A stretch of 64,000 bases of DNA from Saccopteryx bilineata (Eukaryota; Chordata; Mammalia; Chiroptera; Emballonuridae), in NCBI RefSeq assembly GCF_036850765.1, contig NC_089493.1:124998239-125062238 (forward strand), written 5' to 3'. Shown in pieces: positions 34,190 through 45,953 of the stretch. The translations under genes were made by a program, and so were the position numbers. The first letter of the stretch is position 1. Each line of letters opens with the position of its first letter. The notes under the pieces are model-generated. The model was not told where the DNA came from and searched no databases. It saw only the letters and a list, made by a program, of their open reading frames with translations.

Positions 34190-34772
34190 TTGCTGAGTAA
34201 TAAGTTAGCACAAATATAGCAGCTTAACACTCATTTACTTTCTCACAGTTTTGATGGTCAGGAGCCTAGGCAGGGCCTAGCTGCATCCTCTGTATAATAT
34301 CTCCCAAAAGATCAGTCAAGGTCTTGGCTGGGCTGCATTCTCATCAGGAGATTTACATGGGGAAACATCCACTTCCAAGGTCACTCAGGTTGCAGCTGAA
34401 TTCATTTTCTTGTGGCCTAGTCACTGAAGGCCTTGCATTTTGCTGGATATGGCCTTCATGTTCCTTAGGTCCTAGAAGCTGCCACCCGCAGTATCTTGCT
34501 CCATGAGCTTCCTCAACATAGCTGCTAACTTCATCAAGCCAGTGAGGGGACTCTTACTCCAGTGTGCACATGATGCTTTATAGAAAGTGACATCATCATG
34601 AGACTGATAGCTTATCACCCTTGCCATATAATGTCATCTGATTATGGGAGTGGCATTCTATCACCTTTACTATAGTCTGTTAGCTAGAAGCAAGTCAAAG
34701 TGTGGCCGGGGGTTGGGATTATTAGGGTGACTTTAGGGTCTCCTTCTACAATCTCTCACACCTCGGTGAATT
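34190..34772 (-). mobile_element. LTR-like repeat (MaLR type), antisense
   Basis: CTGAGTAATAAGTTAGCACA, CAGCTTAACACTCATTTACTTTCTCACAGTTTTGATGGTCAGGAG, the middle CATCAAGCCAGTGAGGGGA, and GGCATTCTATCACCTTTACTATAGTCTGTTAGCTAGAAGCAAGTC follow the order of an old antisense MaLR-class LTR. I am less sure of the family than for 16138-16629. Confidence 0.55.
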
Positions 34773-36119
34773 GCCTCTATATAGCAGGAGGCCCCCACTC
34801 CATGCAGGCAGCACACTGTTTCTGCAGACAACCATGCCTATCAGCAGGTAATGGCCCTATAGAAGGCACATGCTGAAGGCGGCATGTTTGAAGGGCCTGA
34901 GCTTCACAGGGGGTAAAGCCTCCCCTTGGGCGAGGAGGGCAGGGCCAGGGGTCAGAGCAGACTTCCCAAAGAAGCTGACACTGGCATAGCTTTGATGAAT
35001 GAGTAGGTAGTTTACAGGAAGATAAAATGGGTATCAGAGAAGGCCAAGACGTAGAGGCGGAGGCTGAGGCTGAGGTAAGTCTAGGGGAGCCACAAGTGAT
35101 CCCGCGGGGCGGATACAAATGCATTGGGGTGATGCAGGTGAGGTCACAGTGCTGAGGGACTTGGAAGCCAGGGTTACAAGTGTGTCCTCCCTCTGTGGCC
35201 CACGGAGGGCCTCCCCAAGGCTGTGATAGGGGAACCGGGAGCAGTGGCATGATGAACCTGGGGCCCTGGGGATGAGGGACCCAAAGCAGGAGCCTGAGCA
35301 GGGAAGTGGTTGCAGCAGGAGCCAAGCCTGGCTTGTCCATCTGTCCATCCGTCGGTACCCACCCCCACAGAAGGACCCGGGGAGGCAAACCTTCTTAGAG
35401 CCACTCAGGCAGCCCGGCTGTCAGCATGACGGGCTCTGCAGCCTAGCAGCTGAATAGAAGAGGACAAAGTCCCGGCAAGCCCTGTTGCACTGCCCTTGAC
35501 ACTGCAGTAGAGCTCTCAGTGCAGAATCTGTCATCTATTAATCTGTTAGAAGTTGACAAAAGGGACTTTGATCAGAGGTTGTTTTTCCCCCACCCCCGTC
35601 TTAAGTTTCCTGATGACACAAAATAGCCCATTTCAGCCAGAGTGCCGGAAGCATGGCCATCATTCCTGTGTTCACTTCAACCCCAGTGGCCTTGCCCCGC
35701 ATCCGTGCCTTTTCCCCCACCTCAGTATTAATTGGGCCATAAGTGGTAGCATGTGTTCCTTTTTATGTGTCAGTTGGAGCCTGTTATTTAAACTTCACAG
35801 CTATTTGGGAACACAGGAGTGGTGCTCTGGCCTAAGATGGGAAATGGAGCCATCCGGAACAGGTTCCTCACACCCCTACCTCCTGGCTTTTGTCTTCCTC
35901 TTTAGCTCTCACCCCTACCCTCCCCCTCTCTCTTTTCCTGGTGGGGCTCCCTTAACTCTGCAACCCAGCTCTCAGAACCAAGGAAGTTCACAGCCAGGAA
36001 AAAACTTAGACCCACACACTGTAGTTTCTTGTTCAAATAAATTGAAACCCAGAGGGGGAAATGTTTTATAATGAAAATAAAACTTGCTAAGGGTCTGTTA
36101 TGTCCATAGTCCTTGAATG
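34773..36119. other. GC-richer unique sequence, no gene seen
   Basis: A 203-codon minus frame at 34777-35388 is accompanied by other open frames on both strands, as expected by chance in GC-rich DNA, and has no recognisable domain. 35520-35600 has TTTGATC-type words in AT-richer sequence. Confidence 0.35.
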
Positions 36120-36415
36120 TTCTCTCATTTCACCCTCAAAGTAACTCTGTGAGTTAGGAATCACATCACTATTTTTGGGATGGGGAGCTAAGACTCCGGG
36201 AGGCTAAGCACAGGGCCCAGATCGCCTGGGATTCTGACCCGCCTCTGACATGTACCTGCTGTGTGACCTTGGGCAAGTTGCTTAGCTTCTCTGTGTCTCA
36301 GGTCACTTGTCAATAAGTGGGTTAAATGATGTACCTACTTCAAAGAGTTGCCATAAGGATGAAATTAATTTACTATTTTATGGCAAGCACTTGATAAATA
36401 TCAGCTGCCTCCCTA
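36120..36415. repeat. two MIR copies, opposite orientations
   Basis: 36120-36240 looks antisense (TCTCATTTCACCCTCAAAGTAAC, GGGGAGCTAAGACTCCGGGAGG). 36225-36415 is a clear sense copy (GCTGTGTGACCTTGGGCAAGTTGCTTAGCTTCTCTGTGTCTCAG, then GAGTTGCCATAAGGATGAAATTAA and GCAAGCACTTGATAAAT). Confidence 0.8.
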
Positions 36416-36449
36416 TAAGCTGACACAGCACAGTACCATGAGAACACTG

Positions 36450-36570
36450 CCTCTGGTGTGAACCTCAGTTACACCCGTTAGCTCTGTGAACTTGTGGAAG
36501 TCACTTATTTTCTCAATGACTGTCACACTGTCTACAAAATGGGGATACCCTTGATGGTTGGGGGTCCCTT
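36450..36570 (+). repeat. MIR fragment
   Basis: GTTAGCTCTGTGAACTTGTGGAAGTCACTTATTTTCTC and CTACAAAATGGGGATA match the MIR core. Confidence 0.8.
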
Positions 36571-36649
36571 AGTGAAATGGTTGCTTCTCCACATGATTAC
36601 CTACTAGTAAGCGTCATCCACTAACCAGCCCCTTTCAGCTGATCTCATT

Positions 36650-37400
36650 GATCCATTTTAAATATAAATAGGCTTCAAAAATTATAAGTATGATATATCA
36701 GAGACATGAGAAGATGTTGCATGCAAAAAACAAAAACAATGTCAAAAACCAAAAAATCGAACTTAGAATAAAACAGAGCTCTTGAAAATTTAAATTAACA
36801 GACCAAAAATATTTACTTAATTAATTTATTTACTTATTTTTTAACAGACCAATATTTGTAAAAAAAAAATTAACAGAACATTTGGAACATGATACATCTC
36901 AGTAAGTGACACAAAAGAATAAATAGAAAGAAAATTAAAAAAATTGAAATCCATCTAGATATTCAATATCCAAACAATAAGAGCTCCAAAAGATGGAGGC
37001 AATAATTTTTAAGGAAATGATACAAAAATAAAATTCTCAAAACTGAGATCATGAATTTCCTTGTTGGATTCTATCACATGCTCAACACAACAAATGACAA
37101 AAAGACCCACATCAAGGCAAATGACCATGAAATGTCAAAATATCATGAATAAAGAGAAGATATCAAAAAAGCTTCTAGGAAGGAAAAAAATAAACAGCAA
37201 AACAAAAACAGAACACAATGATGCTTGTATAACAGAATAAGGTACGAGATGGCATTGAATTTCTCAATAACACTTCTGGAAGCAGTTTTACACCCTAGAA
37301 TTCTATACCCAGCCCAACTGTAAATTAAATGTGGGCTTCTTTGCAGCATCACTGAAAACTGCAGAAGCAAGGTAGCACCTTCCTAATTTTGAGGAAAAGC
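36650..37400 (+). mobile_element. old LINE (L1M or HAL1-like) fragment
   Basis: The A-rich stretch contains CACACCCTAGAATTCTATACCCAGCC-like sequence near 37290, a word group I associate with old L1/HAL1 elements. There is no open frame of note and the boundaries are uncertain. Confidence 0.45.
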
Positions 37401-37904
37401 GAGTAGCAATGTAGAATTTATGCCCAAGTCAAACAACACTCAACAAGGGTTCTAAAGACATTTTAAAAATCAAATTCCTTTCAAATTTTCCTTCTACTTT
37501 TCCTTTCTCTGAATGTGACTGGAATGAATTTTCTGCTAAAATGAGGGAGTCAGCCAAGGAAGAGGCAGATGTGGGATCCAAGAGGCAGATGACCGAAAGG
37601 GGGAGAAAGTGCTGGGATCCCGGAGATCGTGCAAAGAGATACCAGGATAGCAGCCATGGCCCCAGCGTGCAGCTTCTCCTTGTCCTGTCCATCATGACCC
37701 TGCTTTCCTGTAGCTGGCGCTGCAGATCCCCTGACAGCTGACTTTCATTCAAGCCCCATCTGACTTTCTGAGCTAAATCACCCCTTGCTGCAGGTCCTGG
37801 ACCAGCTTCCTATACTCCCCCCACAGAGCAATGGACTATTCTGAGCACTCTGCGCCCACAGGACTTGAGGAAGACTCTGGTACTGACATATGTTGTCTGG
37901 GTGT

Positions 37905-38040
37905 GAACAATCTACCCTAGATGCTTCATCTTCTAAACAGGATAATAGCACCAGTGTCACAACATCACAAGCTTTGTTTTTGAGGATTAAACGAGTGCGT
38001 GTTTACGAAGCACTTAAGAGGGCATCTGGCACGTAGTAAT
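37905..38040 (+). repeat. MIR 3' part
   Basis: GCTTTGTTTTTGAGGATTAAACGAG, ACGAAGCACTTAAGAGGGCATCTGGCACGTAGTAA is the MIR 3' half. Confidence 0.75.
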
Positions 38041-38209
38041 GCAACCTTGGTGTGTGTGAAATCAAATCCATTACGTAGCAATGTGGAGGTAAGTTTATAG
38101 TAGCTTAAAAACACAGCAGCTTAACACTGAGCCATAGCCAAGGTGAATTTGCCAGCTCCCATTGTACTTAGATACTCCCAAATGTTGTCCTAGAAGCATT
38201 TCAACTTGC

Positions 38210-38560
38210 AGCTCTCCGACAAGCCTGACCACATCTGCTCCTGCTGAGGGCATTTTAGCAGCTCCTCATATCTCTGAGGAAGAAGCTGAAGTCCTCTCCT
38301 CAGCCCACTGGGCTTGCTCTGCTGCTATCTCCAGAGTCACCTTGACCCAACCGTCCCTTCCCACCCATCCTCCAGCTCCTCTTTGACTCTGCTCCCTCCT
38401 GCCTCAGGACCTGCAGCCATGCTGCTCTCTCTGTCCAGACTACTCTTCCTGCCACCAACCCTCCTTCCTTTAGCTGGTTCCTACTCTTTACCCCTTGATT
38501 CTCAGTTAGGTCACTGTTTCCACGAAGAAGCTTTTCCTGGACCCAAAGGGTCACATTCTC
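38210..38560 (+). mobile_element. L2 LINE 3' end fragment
   Basis: AGCTCCTCATATCTCTGAGG, CCTGCCTCAGGACCTGCAG and CGAAGAAGCTTTTCCTGGACCC fit L2's 3' region. The element is diverged, and a 35-bp tandem duplication follows it. Confidence 0.55.
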
Positions 38561-38635
38561 ATGGATGTCCCAGGGAATGTTGGTATGACATCACGGGACC
38601 CATTCTCATGGATGTCCCAGGGAATGTTGGTATGA
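38554..38635 (+). repeat. 35-bp direct duplication
   Basis: The 35 bases at 38554-38588 (beginning CATTCTCATGGATG) recur exactly at 38601-38635, 47 bases on, with a diverged 12-base spacer. It looks like a recent slippage or local duplication. Confidence 0.92.
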
Positions 38636-38789
38636 TATTGGCAAGTCTGTGTGTCATCCATTCACCAAACATAAACTTATAGCATGCCTATCCCATGCCA
38701 GGCACTGTTTCTGGTCTTGATGATATAGCAATGAACCAATTAGAACCTTCCACCCTGGGCGGATATACTATCTAGCAGTTATTTGATAT

Positions 38790-38950
38790 CTTTTATTTTA
38801 TTATTTTATTTATTCATTTTAGAAAGAAGAGGGAGGAGGAGCAGGAAGCATCAACTCCTATATGTGTCTTGACTCAGCAAGCTTGGGGTTTTGAACCAGT
38901 GACTTCAGTGTTCCAGGTCGATGCTTTACCCACTGTGCCACCACAGGTTG
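38790..38950 (-). mobile_element. tRNA-derived SINE (Rhin-1 related), antisense
   Basis: On the minus strand the element begins near 38950 with CCTGTGGTGGCACAGTGGGTAAAGCATCG, has a B-box-like GGTTCAAAACC and continues with AGTTGATGCTTCCTGCTCC into an A-rich end. It is the short type lacking the long Rhin-1 body. Confidence 0.75.
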
Positions 38951-39024
38951 ATAGCTTTGCCTTACTAACCATCAGCCCCACAAAGGCAGGAACCCTGTGT
39001 GACCTGCTCACCTAGAGTGTTCCG

Positions 39025-39539
39025 TGTTGCATCCACCGGGTATGAGAACAAACGTTGGAGACTTTCAGGAGTTTAGATGTTACTTTGTTGGCCAGTTTAA
39101 CCTGCGCAGGGGTGAACTCCCAAGATGTCCGGAGACACTGTACTCACAAGGAGCTGCAAACGAGAGTCGCGCCTGGCGCTTACAGCTAGGTCCTTATATA
39201 TCCTAAGTGAGGAAGCATTATACAGAAGCAGATGTGGGAGTTAGCTATTCACTAGGGAGGTCGCACGTAGCATAGCAACAGGGGCCAGGTTTAGCTTAGT
39301 GGCAAATTTCAAACATAAACTTCTTTGTTCTCAGCCTCACAGGGGCCCTATCAGCACTCCTTGTTCCTGCTCTTTGAATAGTTACACTCTGGCAGCCACA
39401 GCAGGGCCCTATCAGCACCTCCCTGTTCCTGCTCCAAAATGTTACACTCTGGCAGCCACAGCACGCCTCCCCGAATCTAACATTCCGGGCAGAAAACAGG
39501 CTTTAATAACCCTTTGCTGATGATTGAGCCCCAGGAACA
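39025..39539 (-). mobile_element. probable ERV LTR, minus orientation
   Basis: On the minus strand the block starts TGTTCCTGGGGC (39539) and ends GGTGGATGCAACA (39025), fitting TG...CA LTR ends. A pair of 60-bp direct repeats lies in the first third (39463-39343), where LTR enhancers sit, and TATATAAGGA at 39200-39191 is a good TATA box. Downstream sequence (AGTACAGTGTCTCCGGAC) would be R/U5. No TSD is convincing and no internal region is attached, so it would be a solo LTR. The class is uncertain (class II-like by impression). Confidence 0.5.
39343..39463. repeat. 60-bp tandem direct repeat in LTR U3
   Basis: GGGCCCTATCAGCAC...GGCAGCCACAGCA occurs at 39343-39403 and again at 39404-39463 with a few differences in the middle. 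Tandem U3 repeats commonly act as LTR enhancers. Confidence 0.85.
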
Positions 39540-39660
39540 CTGTCATCTCCCCTGAGAGAGTAAAGAAGGAGCTGGGAGCACCCCTCTTCTGTTAAACTTG
39601 TAAGGATCTCCTAGCAGCTCTGGCAGAAACAGAGGTGCTGACAAGAAGTTTAGCAACAGG

Positions 39661-39678
39661 TTAAAAAAAAAAAAAAAA
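39661..39678. repeat. poly(A) tract
   Basis: A run of As with no recognisable retroposon on either side. Confidence 0.85.
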
Positions 39679-40489
39679 GAGAAGCCCACCCAGGTGGAAG
39701 GTGGTTGCGGTCTCTCTGGTGAGAATCCCTGTGGAGCTGCTTCTCCTCACCCCCTATTCCTCTGGCTTGTTTGTAACTGGGCCAACTGCCAGACTGAAGG
39801 CTACATGGCATGGGGGAGGGGCATGTGTGAGCGGGTAACCTGGTGACTAATCTGGAGACAGAGTTCTGGCCCTGGCGGTTTACCCCAGGCTTGTTTGTGT
39901 CTGATTTCCTCTGACCGTTCATTTTGCTGTGAGGTTTTGGGTTTCCCCTGCAGCTCACAGGGAGACATGTCAGGACGTTTTGCAGCAGGCTGGGAAGTCT
40001 TGGGGTGGAGAGCTGGGGAGCTGAGGTGAGGCAGGCTGTGGAGTGCTCAGCAGAGCCTTCCTCTAGGGCTCTGGTGTAATCCCCACGCATTTACCTGTTT
40101 CTTCCCAGGCCACTTGGCCAAAGAATCTAACAGACACACCAAGGAGACACTAGGGTTTAACATTCTACTGTCTCCTGGGGAAAGGTGAGGAGAGGGGAAA
40201 GAATTAAGAAGCACACTGTGCTAAACAGATGAGGAGTAATAGATGCAGTCTTTTGCACCCATATCAAGCACGGAGCCCGGCATAGTGTGTGAGTGTCACA
40301 GATGCTGCTCTAGCGAGCTGGAAGAACTTGGGAACTCAAAGCAGATCTCTTGGGTTTGAGTTCAACACAATCACCTCCGTCCCTGTTCTGTAAACAATGG
40401 ACTTTTTTTTTTCATATGTCCACTGTGTGCTTGGTCCAGCAGGATAGGCACAAAGGAGTTAATTACTGCATAGTTGTCCTTGGAATAGG
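39679..40489. other. unique sequence, no feature seen
   Basis: No gene or repeat recognised; the 146-codon minus frame at 39650-40090 has no domain. Confidence 0.35.
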
Positions 40490-40888
40490 CACTTATTGTC
40501 TTTTTTGTTTGTTTGTATTTTTTCTGAAGTGAGAAGGTGGGGGGAGGCAGACAGACTCCCGTATACGCTCGACCAGGATCCATCCAGCATCCCACTAGGG
40601 GGTGATGCTTGGTCCCTGTGGGGTGTTGCTCCACTGCAATTGGAGCCATTCTAGTGCCTGAGGCGGAGGCCATGGAGCTATCCTCAGCACCCAGGCCAAT
40701 TTTGCTCCAATGGAGCCTTGGCTGCAAGAGGGGAAGAGAGATATACAGAGAAAGGAGAGGGGAAAGGGTGGAGAAGCAGATGGGTGCTTTTCCTGTGTGC
40801 CTTGGCCGGGAATCGAACCTGGGACTTCCACATGCCGGGCAGACACTCTACCACAGAGCCAACCAGCCAGGGCAGCACTTACTGTCTT
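40490..40888 (-). mobile_element. Ves-like SINE with TSD
   Basis: The element proper is 40502-40873 on the minus strand: head GCCCTGGCTGGTTGGCTC at the right, B-box-like GGTTCGATTCCCGG, body, and an antisense A-rich tail at the left. GCACTTATTGTCTTT at 40490 and GCACTTACTGTCTTT at 40874 are the TSDs with one mismatch. It has no extra internal block, so it serves as the normal form against which 886-1477 is judged. Confidence 0.9.
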
Positions 40889-41942
40889 TGATTCTCATTT
40901 TCCCTATATGCAATCTGCCCTGCCTGCCTCAGAGGGTCATGAGGCTTAAACAGGACAGTGCCCTGCCCATGACAAAAGGCTGCAGCAGGTGTAGTTACAT
41001 AGCAGAAGCCTCCTAAACAATCTTTAGTTAACCAACTTGCCAGGCTGCTGAAGGCTCTCTAGGCCCCAGGTACATCAAACCCTTGAAGTCAGCAGGGACT
41101 CTCCAATTTTTCTGGGCACATCTGTTCCCATCAGTTGAGCCATGTGTGCATATCAAATGTGATTTGTGGTTTTTCCTCAACCTGTACCTATTACTCTTGC
41201 TAAATAATGAAATCATATCTCATAATGCAGTGAAACATGAGTGCGAAAAACAGGGTTGTTTCTTTGAGAGCTCAGTCAAGTGCCTGCACTGACGCATGTG
41301 GTAGCTAAGCTGCTCCCAGGGACTTAAATGTACTGGAGACAACTGCAAAGGTTAGAGAAAAAACAAACTGTGAAAACTGAGTCTTTGGCATTTGGTTCCA
41401 TGTTCTCACCCACTTAAAAAACAAAACAAAAAACAGAGACTAGAAATTGTCAGTGACACTTTGTGGGTGTGGTTTATGTGGGGAAGATAAACAGGAATCC
41501 TGCTCAGCCAATGCAAGCGATTCTTCGATTCTTCGCATTTTGTGGCTGTTTTGGCCAAGTGGCCCTGACAAAGCTGGATCTCATCAGATTCTAGAGGGCT
41601 TGCCCTGTTGCTTCACTGCCTTTCAGTGATATGGAAAGGGAAGCAGACAAGGGCCGACTCCAGCCACAGTCTGGGGGAAGCCGCAGAGCTGGGAGAGACT
41701 TCATGGTCATTGGGCCCATGCGGTCCCTGGGGTGGGCATGTCCACACAACCCCACTGCCAAGTAGCTGCACGGGCTCCGTGTGAGTGGCCCCAGTGACTC
41801 CACACCACTGAGACAAGAGCCTGCCTTGTTTTGAGTTGTATTCTGGGGAGCAAGCTTGTCTCACTTCCATCTCCCCTCTTTGTGTTCCCAGAAGTGTCCT
41901 TCTCTTCCAGGTGAAAAGCCTCCATTACTCACCTTTAGTTAA

Positions 41943-42374
41943 GAAAAAAGCAGGTTCAACCTGACCAGGTGGTGGTGCAGTGGATAGAGCATTGACCTGG
42001 GATGCAGAGGACCAAGGTTCAAAACTCCGAGGTCTCCAACTTGAGTATGTGGGCTTATCCGGCTTGAGCGCGGGGTTACTGACTTGAGTTGTGAGATCAT
42101 AGACATGACCCCATGATCTCTGGCTAGAACCCGAAGGTCAATGGCTTGAAGCCCAATATTGCTGGCTTGAACCCGAGGTCGCTGACTTGAGCAAGATGTC
42201 ACTGAGTTGGCTGGAGCCCCCTGGTCAAGATACGTATGAGAAAGCAATCAATGAACAACTAAAATGTCGCAACTACGAATTGATGCTTCTCATCTCTCTT
42301 CTTTCCTGTCTGTCTGTTTCTCTGTATCTGTCTCTGTCTCTCTTGCCACAAAAAGAAAAAAAAAAGCAGGTTCA
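41943..42374 (+). mobile_element. Rhin-1 type SINE with TSD
   Basis: The SINE starts CCTGACCAGGTGGTGGTGCAGTGGATAGAGC at about 41959, has the internal repeated CTTGAG/GGTCGCTGACTTGAGC words, AAGCAATCAATGAACAACTAA and a CTCTCTT/CTGTCTGTCTG tail, and ends in As by 42360. AAAAAGCAGGTTCA on both sides is the TSD. The tRNA-like head carries its polymerase III promoter. The family is associated with horseshoe bats and is the main basis for the species inference. Confidence 0.88.
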
Positions 42375-43445
42375 GAATGAAAGTTAATAACACTATACTA
42401 TGAACTAACTTAATATAGTTTCAAAGTATCATTTTTTTCTCACAGGACAGGGTCTTCTTAACCCTTCAGAGGGTCCTTTATTCTTCCCAAGGGACTTCTC
42501 AGCTCTCCCAACCTTGGATCCAGCCCCTTCTTCCAAAGACCTACCCTAGGTCCCTTAGGCCCCATTTCTGCAGATTTCTGGCAAAACTGCACCTGACCCC
42601 TCCTTAAAGTTTAGAAGGGAAAAATAGTGTACCTTGAATCAGGACAAATTCTAGTTCTAGAACTTTCTAACACTGAGACATTGACTATAGCTTACCTTTG
42701 CTAAAAGTTGTGATTTTCTCATTTGTACAATGGAAATAAGATAGCTCATTGTAATGATTCATTCACTCCACAATTTTTTTTATTTCCTACAATGTGCCCA
42801 CCACTGTGCTACAGGTGCTGGGGACACAAGAGTGGGAAAGCTGGAGACCTCGATGACCATAAAAATGCAGCTGTGCCATAGATTGATGGGCTACACAAGG
42901 ATCGGCAAACTCTTTCTGTACAGGGACAGATAATACACAGGTTAAGCTTTATCATGCCATCGTAGCACAAATGCAGCCACAAGCAACACCTCAACAAACG
43001 GTCCTGGCTCCATTCAAACCAAATGTCACTGAAACAGGTCTGAACTGTGGGCAGGACCTCGCCTACTTCTGCACTAGAGTGTTAGTACTTTTGGACAGGA
43101 AGCCAACTTCAGGTCACTCTAAGAAGGCAGCTCCCAAATTGTACACTTGTGGACACAGCTGGAGGGAGTTCTTCTGAGAGGTCTGCACATGCCGTTCTCA
43201 CCTCCCACAATGCATCGAGCCTTCTGCTTATGTGGAGCTGGATGTGTCAGATCCCAGGTTAGCTAAATGGGCTTTGCCAACCTGCTTTGCTAATGGCAGA
43301 GTGTCACCTCAATAGCATCTTATTGATCTTTGTAACAGATGTCACAGACGTGTCAAAGAGTCAGCAGAGCCAGTACAACTGGAGACCATGAGGCAGGGCA
43401 AAGCCTCGTCTCCTCTCTGAGCTTCTGTTCGTCTTCTAAAATGAA

Positions 43446-43605
43446 AGTGTTGGACTTGAGCACGTATAGAATCACTGAGGGTGCTTGTTAAAATGCAGGT
43501 CCCGGGTCTCCCGCTTTGGAGACAGCATCTCAAACTCTAGGGGTGCCTTGGGGGTTCTGGACTATTTTTCAGTGACACAAACAACTCTGAAGGCCACTTT
43601 GAGGA
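43446..43605 (+). mobile_element. MER5A-like hAT transposon
   Basis: AGAATCACTGAGGGTGCTTGTTAAAATGCAGGTCCCGGG, then TCTCAAACTCTAGGGGTGCC and AAGGCCACTTTGAGGAACA, follow MER5A in order. It is an old non-autonomous hAT element and carries no transposase. Confidence 0.8.
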
Positions 43606-44629
43606 ACACAGAGACAGGCCTCTGCCAGCTGTCACATTCAGGTGGTGTCTGCCTTCACTGGGCTGGGCTGGGCTGTGGTAGGGCTGAGAATGGTAGTGGT
43701 GGGATCATTATCTCATCTGCAGGGACACAGCAGGATGTGGCTGACCCAAGCTTCCTGTGAATGGGGACCAGAGAGCATGGGGAAAGAGTCACAATCTGGC
43801 GGGAGGCTAGAACGTGCTCAGTGCATATTGGGAAATGAGCGTGAGGCCTCGCCTCCTTCTCTAAGGCAGTTCATCTTGCCTCCCAGAGCCTCATTTTGCT
43901 CATGTACAAAATGAGGACATGGAAGGACCACTTGTGAGGACATGTGAGGAATATGTGATGTAATTTCTATAAAATAGCTGTCTCAATCAGCAGTAGGAAA
44001 TTCTCTTTCAGCAGCCTGAGTTTCCCATTGAAAAGACCCAGAAGCTGGGTTAAGAATGATGCGGTGCTCCGTCTTGTGGTGGGAATAGGGGAGCAAATGC
44101 ACCGTATTCCCTCACACCCTTTCCCAGCACTCTCCAGAGGGCTGGATGAGACCGTGAGATCAGAAGTGCCCTGGTGCTGTCAGGACTGTGGCAAAAAATG
44201 TCCAAGAACTATCCTTGTCAGTCAGGGAGGCTGTTGAATCTTATATCTTTGCTTTCCATTTCTTCTTTTAAAAACTGAGGCAGTAAGACATTATGTGCTT
44301 TCCCCCTTCTGAGTTGATTAAGAAACAAGCACTGGTAACTAACTCTGTGCCCTTGTCCTGTGCTAGGGGTAGGAGGAGGAGGCTCCAATGTATGCCCCTG
44401 GGGCCCTAACCACAGAGTCCTCACAGTCCAGTCTGTATGCGTGGGAAGTGAGACAGCAAGGTGAGGGCTGGTGCTGGTGCTGGCCCTGGAGACGATGGAA
44501 AGAATGAAGATGATGATGATGCTGGCTATTGTTCTTTAATGTGCATGTAATCGTATGATTTATGAGCGAACTATAGAAATGATTCCTGAAAGAAAGTATG
44601 TTTTACAAAGCATGTTTCTGACTATTCTC

Positions 44630-44745
44630 TAATTTGATGTTCAAATCTACCAAAACTCAGCCCATTCCCATTCTACCAGCGAAGAAACAGTATAATAACT
44701 TCTCTGAGATCAAATAGGAAGAAAACAGCTGAGTTGGACTCCAAC
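44630..44745 (-). repeat. MIR fragment (antisense)
   Basis: CCCATTCCCATTCTACCAGCGAAGAAAC, ATAACTTCTCTGAGATCAAATAGG and AGTTGGACTCCAAC are antisense MIR words. Confidence 0.65.
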
Positions 44746-45670
44746 TTTTTTCTTTTGGTCCCAACAATGCCATTGTCCCCAAGACACTACGACTTTTCTT
44801 CTTTTAAATGGCAACAGGACATTGTAAAATACACGTTATCATTAGATAGCAACATGAGTAATTGCCACATGGGAAGTGAGTGCTAAGAGAGCTCAGGGAG
44901 CAGGCAGCCAGGAGACTGGTGGCTACAGGAATCAGAGAGCTCAGTGCAGAGAGAAGTAAATGAGTCGAGCCCAGGAGGCTGCACAGTATGTGGACATGTG
45001 AGTGGTGGAGGTGGGAGAAAGGGTGGCGTTCTTGGAGAGAGGAAATAAGAAAAGAAGGAAGAGAGCCTAAGGTGGGTCAGGAAACAGTCGGCCCCTACTC
45101 TGCCCAGAATGGGGAACAGTCAGGGGTCTGCTAGAGACAAGGAGTTGGGGAGAGTTTCTTCCAAAGGCCTGGAGCATTTCTCTTTATTTTACTCCTACTA
45201 TTTTCCCTTTGACATCGTTGTCTCCTTCAACCCCAAGACTGTTTATAATCAAATTAAGGAATGATATAATCAAAGGACTCTCTGCCATTTTTGCCCAGAG
45301 ATGGAGTGCGTCACTTCCGACTTTTTCTTTTAAAAATGCCAGGGTGCTTCTGAAACCAGAGAAATGTCAAGGCAGCAGCAGCTCTGACTCACAAAGAGCA
45401 CATCAAAGGGCAGCAGCGAGAGGGGCTGGTGGAACCTGTGAGTCTGTGAGCAGTTTGCCTGACACTCTTTGAGGCCTGGGGGCCCTCTGGGCAGCCTCAT
45501 TGTGGAAAGAAGAAGCATGTGGTTTTCAGAGACTGGGTGACTCACCACACAGGCAAAGTTTTGGAACAGAGATAAAGCCCTGGTCTGCTGTGACTCCTTT
45601 CCAGCAAGAGCCCAGGCCTCAGGTTCTGGGTCACTGAACATCTCAGGTGTCCAGTGAGCTCAGAGTCATC

Positions 45671-45732
45671 TGTCCATCCATCCATCCATCCATCCATCCA
45701 TCCATCCATCCATCCATCCATCCATCCATTTA
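45671..45732. repeat. (TCCA)n microsatellite
   Basis: About 14 uninterrupted TCCA units followed by diverging units (TTTATCCACCCACC). Confidence 0.97.
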
Positions 45733-45953
45733 TCCACCCACCTGCCCATCCAAACATCTAACCATTAACCTAGTTGTTCAACAAATACTATGAACATGTA
45801 CTTGTGCAGGCCCTGTGCTGGTTCAGATAATATAGTGATAGCCAAGACCGACATGATCCCCACACTCATGACCCTTATAATCTATTGAAGGAGAGACATA
45901 GTAAGAAATAATTACATGGGTAACTGAATGGCTACTGAGATAAGTGCTTGAAG

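Larger units (their letters stand above)
42375..45660. other. mostly unique sequence with MER5 and MIR fragments
   Basis: Outside the listed repeats I find no exon or RNA gene. Short frames around 43485-43914 overlap in two frames and have no motif. Confidence 0.4.

Noticed and set aside
34777..35388. 203-codon minus-strand frame as a gene
   Set aside because: Several frames are open at once in GC-rich DNA, there is no recognisable domain, no splice context and no repeat-derived explanation needed.
45671..45732. CRISPR-like array
   Set aside because: It is a simple (TCCA)n microsatellite without spacers, in a mammalian genome.
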